Notes: generated by a model not told the origin, from the sequence alone. Numbered from the stretch's first letter, positions 52,260-62,191 are shown. The stretch: 64,000 nt of DNA from Streptomyces xinghaiensis S187 (GCF_000220705.2 NZ_CP023202.1:3906001-3970000), one strand, 5' to 3'. Numbers and translations: made by a program.

Positions 52260-53210
52260 ATGGCCGGCAACAGCCAGCGCAGGAACCGTCGTACCAGCAA
52301 CAAGAAGGGCCAGCAGGTCGGCAGCGGCGGCCAGCGCCGCAAGGGGCTGGAGGGCAGGGGCCCGACCCCGCCCGCGTCCGCCCGTAAGGGGCATGTGAAG
52401 AACCGCATCGCCAACGCCAAGGCCAAGCAGTCCGCCCGCCGCCCCGCGCCCCGGCGCGGCGGCCCCAAGGGCACCAACGAGCTGGTCGTCGGCCGCAACT
52501 CGGTCGCCGAGGCGCTGCGCGAGGGCGTCCCCGCCAACACCCTCTACGTCCAGCAGTACATCGACAGCGACGAGCGTGTCCGCGAGGCGATCCAGCTCGC
52601 CACCGAGAGCGGCATGAACCTCATGGAGGCGCCGCGCCCCGAACTCGACCGGATGACGAACGGCCTCAACCACCAGGGCCTCGTCCTCCAGGTTCCGCCG
52701 TACGACTACGCGCACCCGGACGACCTGCTCGCCGCGGCCCAGGACGCCGGCGAGGACCCGCTGATCGTCGTCCTCGACGGCATCACCGACCCGCGCAATC
52801 TGGGCGCCATCGTCCGCTCGGTCTCCGCGTTCGGCGGCCACGGCGTCGTCGTGCCGGAGCGGCGCGCGGCCGGGATGACCGCCGGCGCCTGGAAGACGTC
52901 GGCGGGGACCGCGGCCCGTACGCCCGTGGCACGCGCCGCGAACATGACGCGGGTGCTGGAGTCGTACCAGAAGGCCGGGCTCATGGTCGTCGGCCTGGCG
53001 GGCGACGGTGACGCGGAACTCGGCGGGACCGAGGTGCTCGACGGCCCGGTCGTGATCGTGATCGGCAGCGAGGGGAAGGGCCTGTCCCGGCTGGTCGCGG
53101 AGACCTGCGACCTGCTGGTGCGCATCCCGATGCCGGGCGGCGCGGAGTCCCTCAACGCCGGTGTGGCGGCGGGTGTGGTCCTGTACGAGGCGGCGAGCCG
53201 CCGGGCCTGA
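52260..53210 (+). CDS. rlmB: 23S rRNA 2'-O-methyltransferase (SpoU/TrmH family)
   Basis: 316 residues. The first 75 residues are Lys/Arg/Gly-rich, a likely RNA-binding extension. A substrate-binding L30e-like part begins at ELVVGRNSVAEALREG. The knotted SPOUT catalytic domain shows all three motifs: DPRNLGAIVRS, IGSEGKGLSRL and SLNAGVAAGVVLYEA. It methylates a guanosine ribose of 23S rRNA. Next to cysS, as in most actinobacteria. ATG 52260. Confidence 0.93.
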   Translation: MAGNSQRRNRRTSNKKGQQVGSGGQRRKGLEGRGPTPPASARKGHVKNRIANAKAKQSARRPAPRRGGPKGTNELVVGRNSVAEALREGVPANTLYVQQYIDSDERVREAIQLATESGMNLMEAPRPELDRMTNGLNHQGLVLQVPPYDYAHPDDLLAAAQDAGEDPLIVVLDGITDPRNLGAIVRSVSAFGGHGVVVPERRAAGMTAGAWKTSAGTAARTPVARAANMTRVLESYQKAGLMVVGLAGDGDAELGGTEVLDGPVVIVIGSEGKGLSRLVAETCDLLVRIPMPGGAESLNAGVAAGVVLYEAASRRA

Positions 53211-53361
53211 CCGGGGCGGGCCGGCGGGCCGGGCCGCCCCGGGGGCGCGTGACGGTCCCGGCCCGTCCCGACCCACCCTGACCTGCCCGGACGGGCCTTG
53301 ACGGGCCTCGGACAGATCGGCGCCGCGGCGGCAGTGTCTTAAGCGGCCGTCACTCGGTTAG

Positions 53362-55365
53362 ATGAGTGTGGAGACCAGAACACACCGTCCTCCCGGGGGA
53401 CGCGCGCAAGGGTTCGACGAAGAGCCGCCGTGGAGCATGGCGAAGGTGCCGTCCGACCCGGCCCAGGTCGTCGTCAACCAGGCCAGCTTCCGGGTGCAGC
53501 TCGCCGCACCGCCGACCCGCCTGCGCGTGCCGGTCCCGGCCCGCTTCACGCGGGTGACCCCCGCCCCCGCGGCCGGCCCCGTCCCCGCGACGGGGCACCG
53601 GGCCCCGGCGGTGTGGAGCGGCCGCACGGCCGAGCCGGCGCAGCATCCCGGGGCGCTGCCTCCCCGGGCCGGCCGTCCCCCCGCGGCCGGCCCCGGCGGC
53701 CCGGGCGTCACGGGCGACCACGCGGGCGGTGCCCCCACACGTCTCCTCGACATCGCCGGGTACGACCCGGGCGGCCGCGGGGGTCCGGGAGACCGGCGGC
53801 GGGGCCCGGGTGGCCGCCTCCCCGACCCCGGCGACCGGAGCGGCCCCGACGACACCACCCAGCTCATCCCCCGGGCCCGCCCCGAGGAGGACACCCGGCC
53901 CCAGCCGGCCGTCCACGAGCCGCGCGCCCCCCGCCCGCCCGGCGGACTCCTCGGCGGCGCCGAGCCGGCCCGCGGCGCCTTCGACACCGCGCCACAGCCA
54001 CCCCCGCCGCCGTACCTGCCGTACGGCCACCGCCCGCGGCGGGGCGCGGACGAGCCGTACGACCAGGGCAGCCCGTACGACCCGGACGCACCGGGCGGAC
54101 CGGGCGGTTCGTCCGCGCCGGACGACCCCGGGGACAGGGACACCCTCACTTACGAGAGCACCGACCCGTACGGCACCGACCCGTACGGCGAGGACACCGA
54201 CCCGTACGGCACGGCCGGACCGTACGAGGACGGCGCCCCCGGTGAGGAGGAGCAGGGCGACGGGAACCGGCCGGGCGCCGACACGGTGCGGCACGCGTAC
54301 TACCCCGGCCGCCGGATGAACCTCGGCGTCGTCCTGCTCCCGCTGCGCCTCCTCCTCGGCTTCATCTCCGTCTACGCGGGGATGGGCAAGCTCTGCGACC
54401 CCGTGTACTTCGACGGCAGTGAGCGCGGCTCCCTCGTCAACTGGCTCCGCAAACTGGAGCCTTCGGGGGTCGCCGCCCCGCTGCACGACTTCGCGCTGGC
54501 GCACCCGGTCGGCTCCGGGCTGACGGTGGCGTTCCTGCAGATCGTGGTGGGGGTGCTCACCGTCTGCGGACTGTGGCAGCGCTTCGCCGCGTCCGTCGGC
54601 GCCCTGCTCTCGGCCGCCCTGCTGCTGACCGTCAGCTGGCGCGGCGCGGTCGGGTACGAGGCGCCGGACATGCTCTATCTCGCCGCCTGGAGCCCGCTGA
54701 TCATCGCGGGTGCCCCGGTCTACTCCCTGGACGGGCGGCTGGCGAGCGAGGCCTGGCGGCGGCTGGGGCCGCGGGTGGACGTCCGGGAGCTGCGCAGGCG
54801 GGTGCTGCGGCGCGGTGCGGTGATGGCGGCCGTCGTCGTGGGCGGCTCGCTGATCACCGGTGCGGTGCTGGGCGGCGCGGTGCGGTCCACGGATCTGACC
54901 ACCGTGCCCAGCGGCCCCGGAGAGACACCGCGCAACCATCTGCCCGGGTCACCGCTGCCGGACCGCTCCGGCGAGGAGAGCCCGGCCGGCGACGGGGCGG
55001 CCGAGGGCCCGGGCGCGCGCGAGAGCGACCGTTCGACGGACCCGGCCACGTCGCCGTCGGCACCGGAATCGGCGGACGCGGCCGAGAGCGGGAGCGACGA
55101 GGCGCAGCCGACGCAGGGCGCGGCGGAGGGCGGCCAACAGGCTCCGCCCGAACCCACGTTCGCGCCGGAACCCCCGGCCGCCGGGACGACCGGCCCGTCC
55201 TCGACGGGCGCCGACGGAGGCTCGCCGTACAGCGGTTCGACCGGCGGTGAGTCGACGGGCGGCTCCGGCGGCGGTGCGGGTGGCGGCTCGACGGGAGGCG
55301 GCGGGTCCGACGGCGGCTCCTCGGGCGGCGGCGGCCGCGGGGCGCTGGGCGGCCTGCTGGGCTGA
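53362..55365 (+). CDS. Large DoxX-family membrane protein with disordered ends
   Basis: 667 residues. Residues 1-310 are Pro/Gly/Asp-rich with DPYGTDPYGEDTDPYGT repeats, probably cytosolic and disordered. A DoxX-like four-helix core follows (about 315-450, LRLLLGFISVYAGMGKLCDP and VGVLTVCGLWQRFA), then another helix near 490. The last 160 residues are acidic then Gly/Ser-rich (SGGGAGGGSTGGGGSDGG), outside the cell. DoxX proteins act in redox or sulfur stress complexes; the function of this one is unknown. Confidence 0.8.
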   Translation: MSVETRTHRPPGGRAQGFDEEPPWSMAKVPSDPAQVVVNQASFRVQLAAPPTRLRVPVPARFTRVTPAPAAGPVPATGHRAPAVWSGRTAEPAQHPGALPPRAGRPPAAGPGGPGVTGDHAGGAPTRLLDIAGYDPGGRGGPGDRRRGPGGRLPDPGDRSGPDDTTQLIPRARPEEDTRPQPAVHEPRAPRPPGGLLGGAEPARGAFDTAPQPPPPPYLPYGHRPRRGADEPYDQGSPYDPDAPGGPGGSSAPDDPGDRDTLTYESTDPYGTDPYGEDTDPYGTAGPYEDGAPGEEEQGDGNRPGADTVRHAYYPGRRMNLGVVLLPLRLLLGFISVYAGMGKLCDPVYFDGSERGSLVNWLRKLEPSGVAAPLHDFALAHPVGSGLTVAFLQIVVGVLTVCGLWQRFAASVGALLSAALLLTVSWRGAVGYEAPDMLYLAAWSPLIIAGAPVYSLDGRLASEAWRRLGPRVDVRELRRRVLRRGAVMAAVVVGGSLITGAVLGGAVRSTDLTTVPSGPGETPRNHLPGSPLPDRSGEESPAGDGAAEGPGARESDRSTDPATSPSAPESADAAESGSDEAQPTQGAAEGGQQAPPEPTFAPEPPAAGTTGPSSTGADGGSPYSGSTGGESTGGSGGGAGGGSTGGGGSDGGSSGGGGRGALGGLLG

Positions 55366-55378
55366 TGGCGACGGTGGT

Positions 55379-55399
55379 CTGCCGGCCTGATGCCGGCAG
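55379..55399 (+). terminator. Hairpin after the DoxX gene
   Basis: CTGCCGGC (55379-55386) pairs with GCCGGCAG (55392-55399) around CTGAT, 14 bases after the stop codon. Likely terminator. Confidence 0.65.
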
Positions 55400-55705
55400 G
55401 CCGACGGGAGCTGCGCCAGGCGCAGTTGTACGTTGTACGGCCCGCCCGGCGCGGGACCCGCTCCTCCGCTGGGCGCGGGCGAGCAGCAGCGGTCGCCTGC
55501 GCGGTGCGAGGCACCCTGTCGGCGGACGTGGACGACGACAGGGACCAGGCCGGCTCGGGCGCCAACGCGACGACAGGGCGCCGGGCCCCTGCGCGGGGCT
55601 CCTCCGCACCGGAACCGGAGGAGCCCGCGCAAGGAGGCGGAGAAGCCCCGCGCCGGAACCGGAGAAGCCCCGCACCGGAGGCGGAGCGCGGTTCCCGCCC
55701 GGGCG
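55400..55705. other. Gap with short repeated units
   Basis: 306 bases between convergent genes. GAGAAGCCCCGC followed by a CCGGA-like block recurs at 55650-55685, with related GGAGGAGCCC units before. No gene supported. Confidence 0.45.
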
Positions 55706-56458
55706 CTACCCCGAGCCCTCGCCGGTGGCGGTCCCGCGTACGGCGGCCAGTTCCTCCGCGGCCTTCTCCAAGTCCTTCGCCGTGTCGATGGCGCGCCAGT
55801 ACACCCCTTGCGGCAGCGGATAGCCGGCCAGCCGCCGCTGCCGGGCGAGCCGCGGGAAGGTGGTGCGTTCGTGGTCGCCCCGGTCCGGCAGCAGGGCGGC
55901 GAAGGAGGGCGAGAAGACGTAGACCCCGGCGTTGACGGGGTAGGGCGACGGCGGAGCCTCGATGAAGTCGAGGACGTGCCCGAAGGCGTCGGTCTCCACC
56001 ACACCCCACGGGATACGCGGCCGGGCCAGCGCGAGGGTGGCCTCGGCCTCGCGTTCCTGGTGGAAGGCGGCCATGTCGCGGAGCGGGAAGCGGGTCCAGA
56101 TGTCCGCGTTGGCCGCGTACCAGGGCCGGTCGGGGTGGGGGAGCGAGGCGGCGGCGTACTTGAGCCCGCCGCCACGGCCGAGTGGTTCCTTCTCGACGAC
56201 GGTGGTGATGCGCAGCGGAAGCCGGTCGGCGGAGGCGGTCAGCCAGTCCTGGAGGACCTCGGCGAGGTGGCCGCAGGAGACGACCACGTCCGTGACGCCC
56301 TCGTCGGCGAGCCAGGCCAGCTGGTGGCCGATGATCGGCGTTCCGGTGCCGGGGATCTCGACCATGGGCTTGGGCCGGTCGTCGGTGTATGGGCGCAGTC
56401 GCGTCCCCTGGCCGCCGGCCAGGACCACGGCTTGGGTGGGGAAGGTCATGAGCCGCAC
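55706..56458 (-). CDS. Sugar-nucleotide transferase (NTP_transferase family)
   Basis: 250 residues. The nucleotide-binding signature VVLAGGQGTRLRPYTDDRPKPM is near the start, then GTPIIGHQLAWL, an ADIW acidic metal motif and VNAGVYVFSPSF. It joins a nucleotide to a sugar-1-phosphate, probably mannose or glucose type. No transferase neighbours indicate the product. Start is either GTG 56458 or ATG 56449; neither has a visible ribosome site. Confidence 0.85.
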   Translation of the reverse strand: MRLMTFPTQAVVLAGGQGTRLRPYTDDRPKPMVEIPGTGTPIIGHQLAWLADEGVTDVVVSCGHLAEVLQDWLTASADRLPLRITTVVEKEPLGRGGGLKYAAASLPHPDRPWYAANADIWTRFPLRDMAAFHQEREAEATLALARPRIPWGVVETDAFGHVLDFIEAPPSPYPVNAGVYVFSPSFAALLPDRGDHERTTFPRLARQRRLAGYPLPQGVYWRAIDTAKDLEKAAEELAAVRGTATGEGSG

Positions 56459-56578
56459 GATATGCGAGGTACGGACGGCATAGGGCCGAGCCGCGGGGGC
56501 ACCGGGTGCGGGGAGGAGAGCTGGGTACGCCCCGGGACGGTGCCCGGTGACGGCGTCGGGGCGCAGCTGACGATCCCC

Positions 56579-56620
56579 GTAGCCGTAGCCGTAGCCGTAG
56601 CCGTAGCCGTAGCCGGGGTG
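56579..56620. repeat. Seven perfect GTAGCC hexamers
   Basis: A 42-base run of the hexamer GTAGCC repeated seven times without error, in the gap upstream of the nucleotidyltransferase. Expected to vary in copy number by slippage. Confidence 0.9.
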
Positions 56621-56720
56621 GGGGCCGGGGCGGAGGCAGTACCGGGGCCGGGACCGGAGTCGGCACCGGAGCCCGGGCCGTTGGCCGCGGCCGGGGTGCG
56701 GAGCGCGGTGCTCCGGCCGG

Positions 56721-57143
56721 TCAGCGTCCCCGCTGCGCCTGCTGGGCCACGCCGGCGGCGAACGCCGTGTCGCACACCGGCCGGGCGAACTTCTGCGCTT
56801 CCCGTGGCCCGTACTTGGCGACGGCGGCGCGCCCGAGTGTCCGGGCGAGGGAGACGCAGTGCGCGGCCAGCGACGGACGCCGGTTGACCTCCTCCTGGAG
56901 GTGGGTGAGTGCCACGCCCGGGTCCTTCTCCCGGAGTTCGGCGACGAGCCGGTCGCGCAGCAGTTCGTGGGCGGGACGCGGCGCGGCGGCGCTGGACGCC
57001 CGCGCCGAGGAGGCGGCGAGCACGGACTCGGATCCGGGGGTCGACCAGGCGACGCGCGTGACGGCGAGCGTCCCGGAGAGGACGAGTACGACGGGCAGAA
57101 CGAGGGCGAGACTGCGGCCGATACGGCGGGCTACGGTGTTCAC
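56721..57143 (-). CDS. Exported helical protein
   Basis: 140 residues. A signal or anchor helix (SLALVLPVVLVLSGTLAV), an Ala/Ser-rich spacer, then a helical domain with one Cys pair (AAHCVSLARTLGRAAV and PVCDTAFAAGV) that may form a disulfide. GTG 57143 is preferred; the longer frame upstream is intergenic. Family not recognised; similar small proteins occur near msiK in streptomycetes as I remember. Confidence 0.7.
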   Translation of the reverse strand: MNTVARRIGRSLALVLPVVLVLSGTLAVTRVAWSTPGSESVLAASSARASSAAAPRPAHELLRDRLVAELREKDPGVALTHLQEEVNRRPSLAAHCVSLARTLGRAAVAKYGPREAQKFARPVCDTAFAAGVAQQAQRGR

Positions 57144-57359
57144 GCCGCGATGGTAGCCGGGTGTGATTGCGGTGCGACACTCGGTCACTCCGGTGAGTGA
57201 CGGATCCCGGCGAGTCCACCCGCTTGTGGTTGACGGGCGGGTCACCCCGGGCCCCTCCGGGCCGCTTCGGCTTGCCCCCGGGCCGCCGTCCTCCGCCGTC
57301 CCGCCGGCCGGGCGCCGGGCCAACTCCCGTGCGCCCGGCCCCCGTACGGCGAAGGCGAA

Positions 57360-57405
57360 TGGCGGCGGTGCCGCGCCCCACGTCGGGGACACGGCACCGC
57401 CGCCA
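57360..57405 (-). terminator. Hairpin with 14-bp perfect stem after msiK
   Basis: Arms 57360-57373 (TGGCGGCGGTGCCG) and 57392-57405 are exact inverted copies, ending 22 bases past the msiK stop. Strong terminator candidate. Confidence 0.8.
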
Positions 57406-57427
57406 TCGGACAGCCGGGCCGCGGGAC

Positions 57428-58564
<1,137 letters not shown>

Positions 58565-58917
58565 GGTGATGTGTCCCTTCACCGGCAGGAACGTGCCGGA
58601 CGATCCGAGTAAAGGTGATGTCGGACCCGCGAGATCGCGGACCGTTGGCCTGACGTTATCCGTATGACCAGCCTTTGTCAGTATCGATTGGGTTGCGAAG
58701 TTCCCGGACCCTCCCCGGCTCCGGGGGGAGGCCGCCGCCCGTCCGGGGCGGGACGGGGTGCCCGGGCCGCGTTCCTGACCGCCGCGCCCGGCCGACCGGA
58801 GGAGGCGGAGACGTACGGCGCGGGCCGGGACCGTCCCACCCGCCGCGCCCCCATGGCGTGGCCGGTGAAGCGGCGCTCTGTGTACAGTGGAGCCGCTTTC
58901 GCGCGGCGACGCGCGAC
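58565..58917. other. msiK-tRNA intergenic region
   Basis: 353 bases containing the divergent promoters of msiK and of the tRNA. An AT-richer stretch at 58640-58690 (GTTATCCGTATGACC region) may be the msiK promoter. No gene seen. Confidence 0.5.
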
Positions 58918-58993
58918 GCCGACTTAGCTCAGCTGGTAGAGCACCGCTCTTGTAAAGCGAAGGTCGTCGGTTCGAACCCGACAGTCGGCTCCA
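58918..58993 (+). tRNA. tRNA-Thr (anticodon TGT)
   Basis: Acceptor stem GCCGACT (58918-58924) pairs with AGTCGGC (58983-58989); the D-arm TAGCTCAGCTGGTAGAGCA, anticodon loop CTTGTAA with anticodon TGT, and T-arm GGTTCGAACCC are all regular. CCA is encoded at 58991-58993. Its 3' half is the insertion site of the integrated element. Confidence 0.97.
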
Positions 58994-58996
58994 GCC
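58955..58996 (+). repeat. Left attachment-site repeat (attL)
   Basis: 42 bases covering the anticodon stem 3' side, variable loop, T-arm, acceptor 3' side and CCAGCC. Identical to 61419-61460. The intact tRNA is at this end. Confidence 0.88.
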
Positions 58997-59008
58997 TTGA
59001 ACAGCGAG

Positions 59009-59040
59009 AACGCCCCGGACGGTTGACCGTCCGGGGCGTT
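59009..59040 (+). terminator. tRNA terminator hairpin
   Basis: Perfect 14-bp stem, AACGCCCCGGACGG (59009-59022) with 59027-59040, loop TTGA, followed by TGAG. A diverged copy stands after the right repeat at 61477-61500. Confidence 0.8.
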
Positions 59041-59515
59041 TGAGCAGCCGGTCCATGTGGCTCATGGCCTCGCGCCGGCCGTCGTCGCTCACGTGCGTGT
59101 AGACGTTCATCGTCACAGCGATCTGCGAGTGCCCCAGGATCTCCATCACGGTTCGGGGCGCGACTCCGGCCGCGAAGAGCAGGGAAGCGCACCCGTGCCG
59201 AGTGTCGTGCAGCCGGACCGGTGGGAGGCCGGCCGATGCGGCGATCCGCTGGAAGGACCGGTAGAGGTTCCGGGGCTCAATCGGCCGGCCGCTTCCCGTC
59301 GTGAACACGTGGTCGCTCTCGTGCCACTTGGCGCCGACGGCTGCCTTGCGTGCGGCTTGCCGGAGACGCTGCCACCGCAGCGGCGCCACGCACATCAGCG
59401 GGATGGGAATCACCCGGGCTCGTCGGTTCTTCGTGGTGTCCAGGTACAGCTCTTTCCCGCCCCGGTACAGCGTTGTGAGCAGCAGCGGCGCCACCGCGTG
59501 CACCGCCACGCCCAC
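59035..59515 (-). pseudogene. Truncated tyrosine recombinase (integrase)
   Basis: About 160 residues of the C-terminal catalytic domain remain: ARVIPIPLMCVAPL, RLHDTRHGCASLLFAAG with the HxxR box, LGHSQIAVTMNVYTHV with the GH motif and catalytic Tyr. The N-terminal DNA-binding domains and the first catalytic Arg are missing, and the frame is closed by a TGA about 30 codons upstream of the open part. It points toward the tRNA, as intact element integrases usually do. Certainly inactive. Confidence 0.85.
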
Positions 59516-60233
59516 CAGGTCTTTCCGGAGCGCGCGGAGTCGGCCACGTTCAGCGCCAGCGTCATCGCGCGGTCATCCACCGCAGCACCACCGGCCACCG
59601 CCCGCTGTGCCCACCGAGCCGGGCCAGCACCGAGTCCAGCCGGACCACGATCACTACCGCGGCATCCACCACCAGAGGAGCTCTTTGTCAGCGGGCATCG
59701 GGCCTCGTGACCGGGACGGGACGACCCGTGCTAGAGGACCCGTGCTAGTCGGCCTTCCTGGAAGGGGGATATTTGAGTGCTTTTGAATGAGGTCATCGCC
59801 TCGATGGATGCAGCCAATTTTTTTCTGTAACGAAACTCCGCTATCTACGTTTCGCGCCGGTCTTATTGCGGGATCTTCTGTGCGGCCGCCAATAATCGCG
59901 TGGTTAGTGATAATGCCCAATCAGTCGTACCGGCATGCGGGAAGGCGTGAAGAGGCAAGGCCGTCATGGGTGCGAGCTCTGTGGAAAGGGGAATCAAGCC
60001 ATCAGGGCGGCGCCTGTTCAAGGGATTTGGTCACATTAAGGCCAGCATGGCCGGGCGGCAAAATGGGGCAGTGTGGCCCAAAGTGCACGAGGGGATGTGT
60101 ATTTTGGCCATTAGATCCATGAACTAGGCCGGGGGGATTTTCGGGCACTCATTGTCGAGGCTGTTGACTGCGGCCATTCGCCCGCTGAAGATCTTTGCGG
60201 AACCCCCACAAGGGGGTCGAGAAGGGGAATCTC
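59516..60233. other. AT-richer element DNA without a supported gene
   Basis: 718 bases, visibly poorer in GC than the chromosome (for example AATTTTTTTCTG near 59817). Two open frames (59787-60122 plus, 59654-59920 minus) have no ribosome site or recognisable product. Probably the decayed remainder of element genes plus the promoter of 60234. Confidence 0.5.
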
Positions 60234-60542
60234 GTGAGGATATCCAGTAAGTCGTTAGCTCTCGGCTTTGCGAGCGTGGTACTCGCAGTAGGTGGCCTTG
60301 CTACGCCGGCTGCCGCAGGCGGCCCTCAGGCTGCGACCGTTGCCGGGGACGGCGCTGTGGTTGCCGTGGATGGTTCCGAGGTCGGTCAGGTCACCATCCA
60401 CAAGCGCGGTGACGGCACGGAGCCGCCGGCAAGCCTGGGCAACCCCTCTGAATGGGGTGTGGTGGAGATCGAGATGGACGCTTCGGCGGGTTCTCGGGGG
60501 CGCAGCCCCCGAGTGGTGTCACCCCTTTCAGTTATGAATTAA
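60234..60542 (+). CDS. Small secreted protein, element cargo
   Basis: 102 residues. Start GTG 60234 with AAGGGG about 6 bases ahead. A clear signal peptide (SLALGFASVVLAVGGLATPAAAG) is followed by a 70-residue mature part with VVAVDGSEVGQVTIHKRGDG. Residue 8 is a TTA codon, so translation should need the bldA tRNA. A 9-bp perfect hairpin (60493-60513) lies in the last part of the gene, so the true protein end may be altered by a rearrangement. Family unknown. Confidence 0.6.
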   Translation: MRISSKSLALGFASVVLAVGGLATPAAAGGPQAATVAGDGAVVAVDGSEVGQVTIHKRGDGTEPPASLGNPSEWGVVEIEMDASAGSRGRSPRVVSPLSVMN

Positions 60543-60565
60543 TCCCGGAACGGGGAAGAAAAATC

Positions 60566-61213
60566 GTGCATTTTCCGCGCACTCGCGTTGCTCCAATTGC
60601 GGCGTCTCTCGGGGCGGGGTTGCTGCTTGGTATAGTGGGCCCCGTTGCCGGAAAATGGGACAACCCCATTTGCGTTGCCCTGCATGTCGTTTCTTCCGGT
60701 GGGTGGTCGTGGGCCGGTTTTGCATTCTTGGTGGGGTGTTTTCGGCGATCAAAATTAGAGTCGGTGTTGCTGTCATCTTCGGGTTTGGCTATTGGCGTCG
60801 TCACATACTATCTATTCAAGGATATAAGTCCTCTGGCCCCGGTCGGAATGGAATCTGGAGCCTCCAGTGAGGGGCTTTCCTCTAGGATTCTCGTGTGGGG
60901 AGTGGCCGCTTTCGCGCTTGGGGGGCCTATGGGACTCTTGGGTAACCTGGCGCGAGTGCCAGGTCTTGGTGGCCTCCTATTTCGACTGGTCGTTCCGTTT
61001 ATAGCTTTTTACGAGACCTCCATGCGGCTAGCCGTAGAGGCGAATGGGCAAGATCCGGCTATCGTGATTACTTGGCATTTGATTCGGTTCGCCGCAGGCG
61101 TTGTTGCATTGGCTCTAGTGGGTCACACAATCTGGAGTTGGTGGCACGCTCGGCGTACTCGTTCCCCGGAGTCGGACGAACTCCGCGCCAGCGGGGACAT
61201 GACCTCTGTGTGA
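60566..61213 (+). CDS. Multi-pass membrane protein, element cargo
   Basis: 215 residues with about six hydrophobic helices (ASLGAGLLLGIVGPVAG, WSWAGFAFLVGCF, VLLSSSGLAIGVVTYYLF, ILVWGVAAFALGGPMGLLG and a last one near 180). It resembles DUF6518-type membrane proteins in layout, but I am not sure. It has a TTA codon at 60755-60757. Start GTG 60566 with GGGGAAG some 8 bases ahead, 23 bases after the secreted-protein stop, so probably one transcript. Codon use is much less GC-biased than the chromosome, a sign of transfer. Confidence 0.65.
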   Translation: MHFPRTRVAPIAASLGAGLLLGIVGPVAGKWDNPICVALHVVSSGGWSWAGFAFLVGCFRRSKLESVLLSSSGLAIGVVTYYLFKDISPLAPVGMESGASSEGLSSRILVWGVAAFALGGPMGLLGNLARVPGLGGLLFRLVVPFIAFYETSMRLAVEANGQDPAIVITWHLIRFAAGVVALALVGHTIWSWWHARRTRSPESDELRASGDMTSV

Positions 61214-61418
61214 CCTTCTGGAGTCCAGTACTCCAGCCGCACTTTCCGGCAATTCCGGCGCCGCACGCACTTGTGTCCACCCGCGGATTTATGGGTGACG
61301 GCGGTAGTTGACGGCAACGTGCCCGTACAGGGGCGGTCACACGCGCGCTCTTACGGACGTGCCTTCCCGCGGCGCGAGCCCTCCACGCAGGTGCCCCGGT
61401 TGATTGCCCGGCCTTGTC

Positions 61419-61460
61419 AAGCGAAGGTCGTCGGTTCGAACCCGACAGTCGGCTCCAGCC
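61419..61460 (+). repeat. Right attachment-site repeat (attR)
   Basis: Exact copy of 58955-58996, with similarity continuing at lower identity to about 61489. This is the displaced original tRNA 3' end. Confidence 0.88.
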
Positions 61461-61476
61461 CTGAACAGCCAGAACA

Positions 61477-61500
61477 CCCCGGACGGTTCGCAGTCCGGGG
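61477..61500 (+). terminator. Hairpin after the right att repeat
   Basis: CCCCGGAC (61477-61484) pairs with GTCCGGGG (61493-61500). Diverged partner of the tRNA terminator at 59009, presumably the original chromosomal one. Confidence 0.65.
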
Positions 61501-61693
61501 CGTTTGGCGTCCACGGGGGCGCCGGGTGGGGATCGGGGAGGCAGCCGGGGCCCCGGTATGCGGTTCCGGGACGTTGATGTCTGGATTTCATAACAGATGA
61601 TGGATCATCCCGGGAGTCAGGTGCTTCGTGGGTAATCCTGGGCCCCCGCCGCGCCAGGGGAGGCGCGGTTCTGTCCCATGAGGGGGGACCTCC

Positions 61694-62191
61694 TTGAACA
61701 AGCGTGTCCGCACCGCCGTCGCTGCTGCCGCCGCGGCGTGCGCTGCCGTCGTACTGATACCGGCTCAGGCCCAGGCCGCCGAGTACAGCTCGGCCCTGAA
61801 GATCCGCGGAGTCCAGTACGACGCACCCGGCCGGGACTCCAACAGCTGCGCCTCCGGCAACACCCGGGACGAGTACCTGACGATCAAGAACTACTCGTCC
61901 CGGGCGACCATCAATCTCAGGAACTACGTGGTCAAGGACGCGGCCGGCAACCGCTTCGCCTTCACCGCCAACCACTACCTGCAGCCCGGCGACTACGTGA
62001 AGCTCCGCGGCGGCAACGGTACCGACTCCGACAAGTACAACGTGGTCTACCGCGACAACTGCAACTTCCTCTGGAACAACGACCGCGACACGATCTACCT
62101 CTACAAGCCCTCCGGCAGCCGGTCGGACGTCCACGCGTACACCAGGAGCGGCTCGGATCCCGACCGCAACGGCTACATACGGTTCCACTGA
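61694..62191 (+). CDS. Secreted lamin-tail domain protein
   Basis: 165 residues. Start TTG 61694 with GGGGGG about 7 bases ahead; no other start gives the signal peptide (VAAAAAACAAVVLIPAQAQAA). The mature part is a lamin-tail-like beta domain: NTRDEYLTIKNYSSRATINL, YVVKDAAGNRFAF, YLQPGDYVKLRGGNG and NNDRDTIYLYKPSG, with two Cys that may pair. Secreted LTD proteins are frequent in streptomycetes, with no firm function. It lies just outside the element. Confidence 0.83.
   Translation: MNKRVRTAVAAAAAACAAVVLIPAQAQAAEYSSALKIRGVQYDAPGRDSNSCASGNTRDEYLTIKNYSSRATINLRNYVVKDAAGNRFAFTANHYLQPGDYVKLRGGNGTDSDKYNVVYRDNCNFLWNNDRDTIYLYKPSGSRSDVHAYTRSGSDPDRNGYIRFH

Larger units (their letters stand above)
58949..61460. 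mobile_element. Remnant integrative element in tRNA-Thr
   Basis: A 42-base identical copy of the tRNA 3' end plus flank is found at 58955-58996 and 61419-61460 (a slightly longer match with one mismatch from 58949 and 61413). Between them are a truncated tyrosine integrase and two AT-richer genes. No replication, transfer or excisionase gene is left, so it is a deleted AICE- or phage-like element of about 2.5 kb. Confidence 0.85.

Noticed and set aside
55390..55935. 181-codon plus ORF after the DoxX gene
   Set aside because: It runs antisense into the nucleotidyltransferase gene and is Arg/Pro-rich without a ribosome site.
58929..59192. Minus-strand ORF ending in GFEPTTFALQERCSTS
   Set aside because: This end is the reverse translation of tRNA-Thr, a well-known false protein; the ORF is a shadow of the tRNA and integrase remnant.
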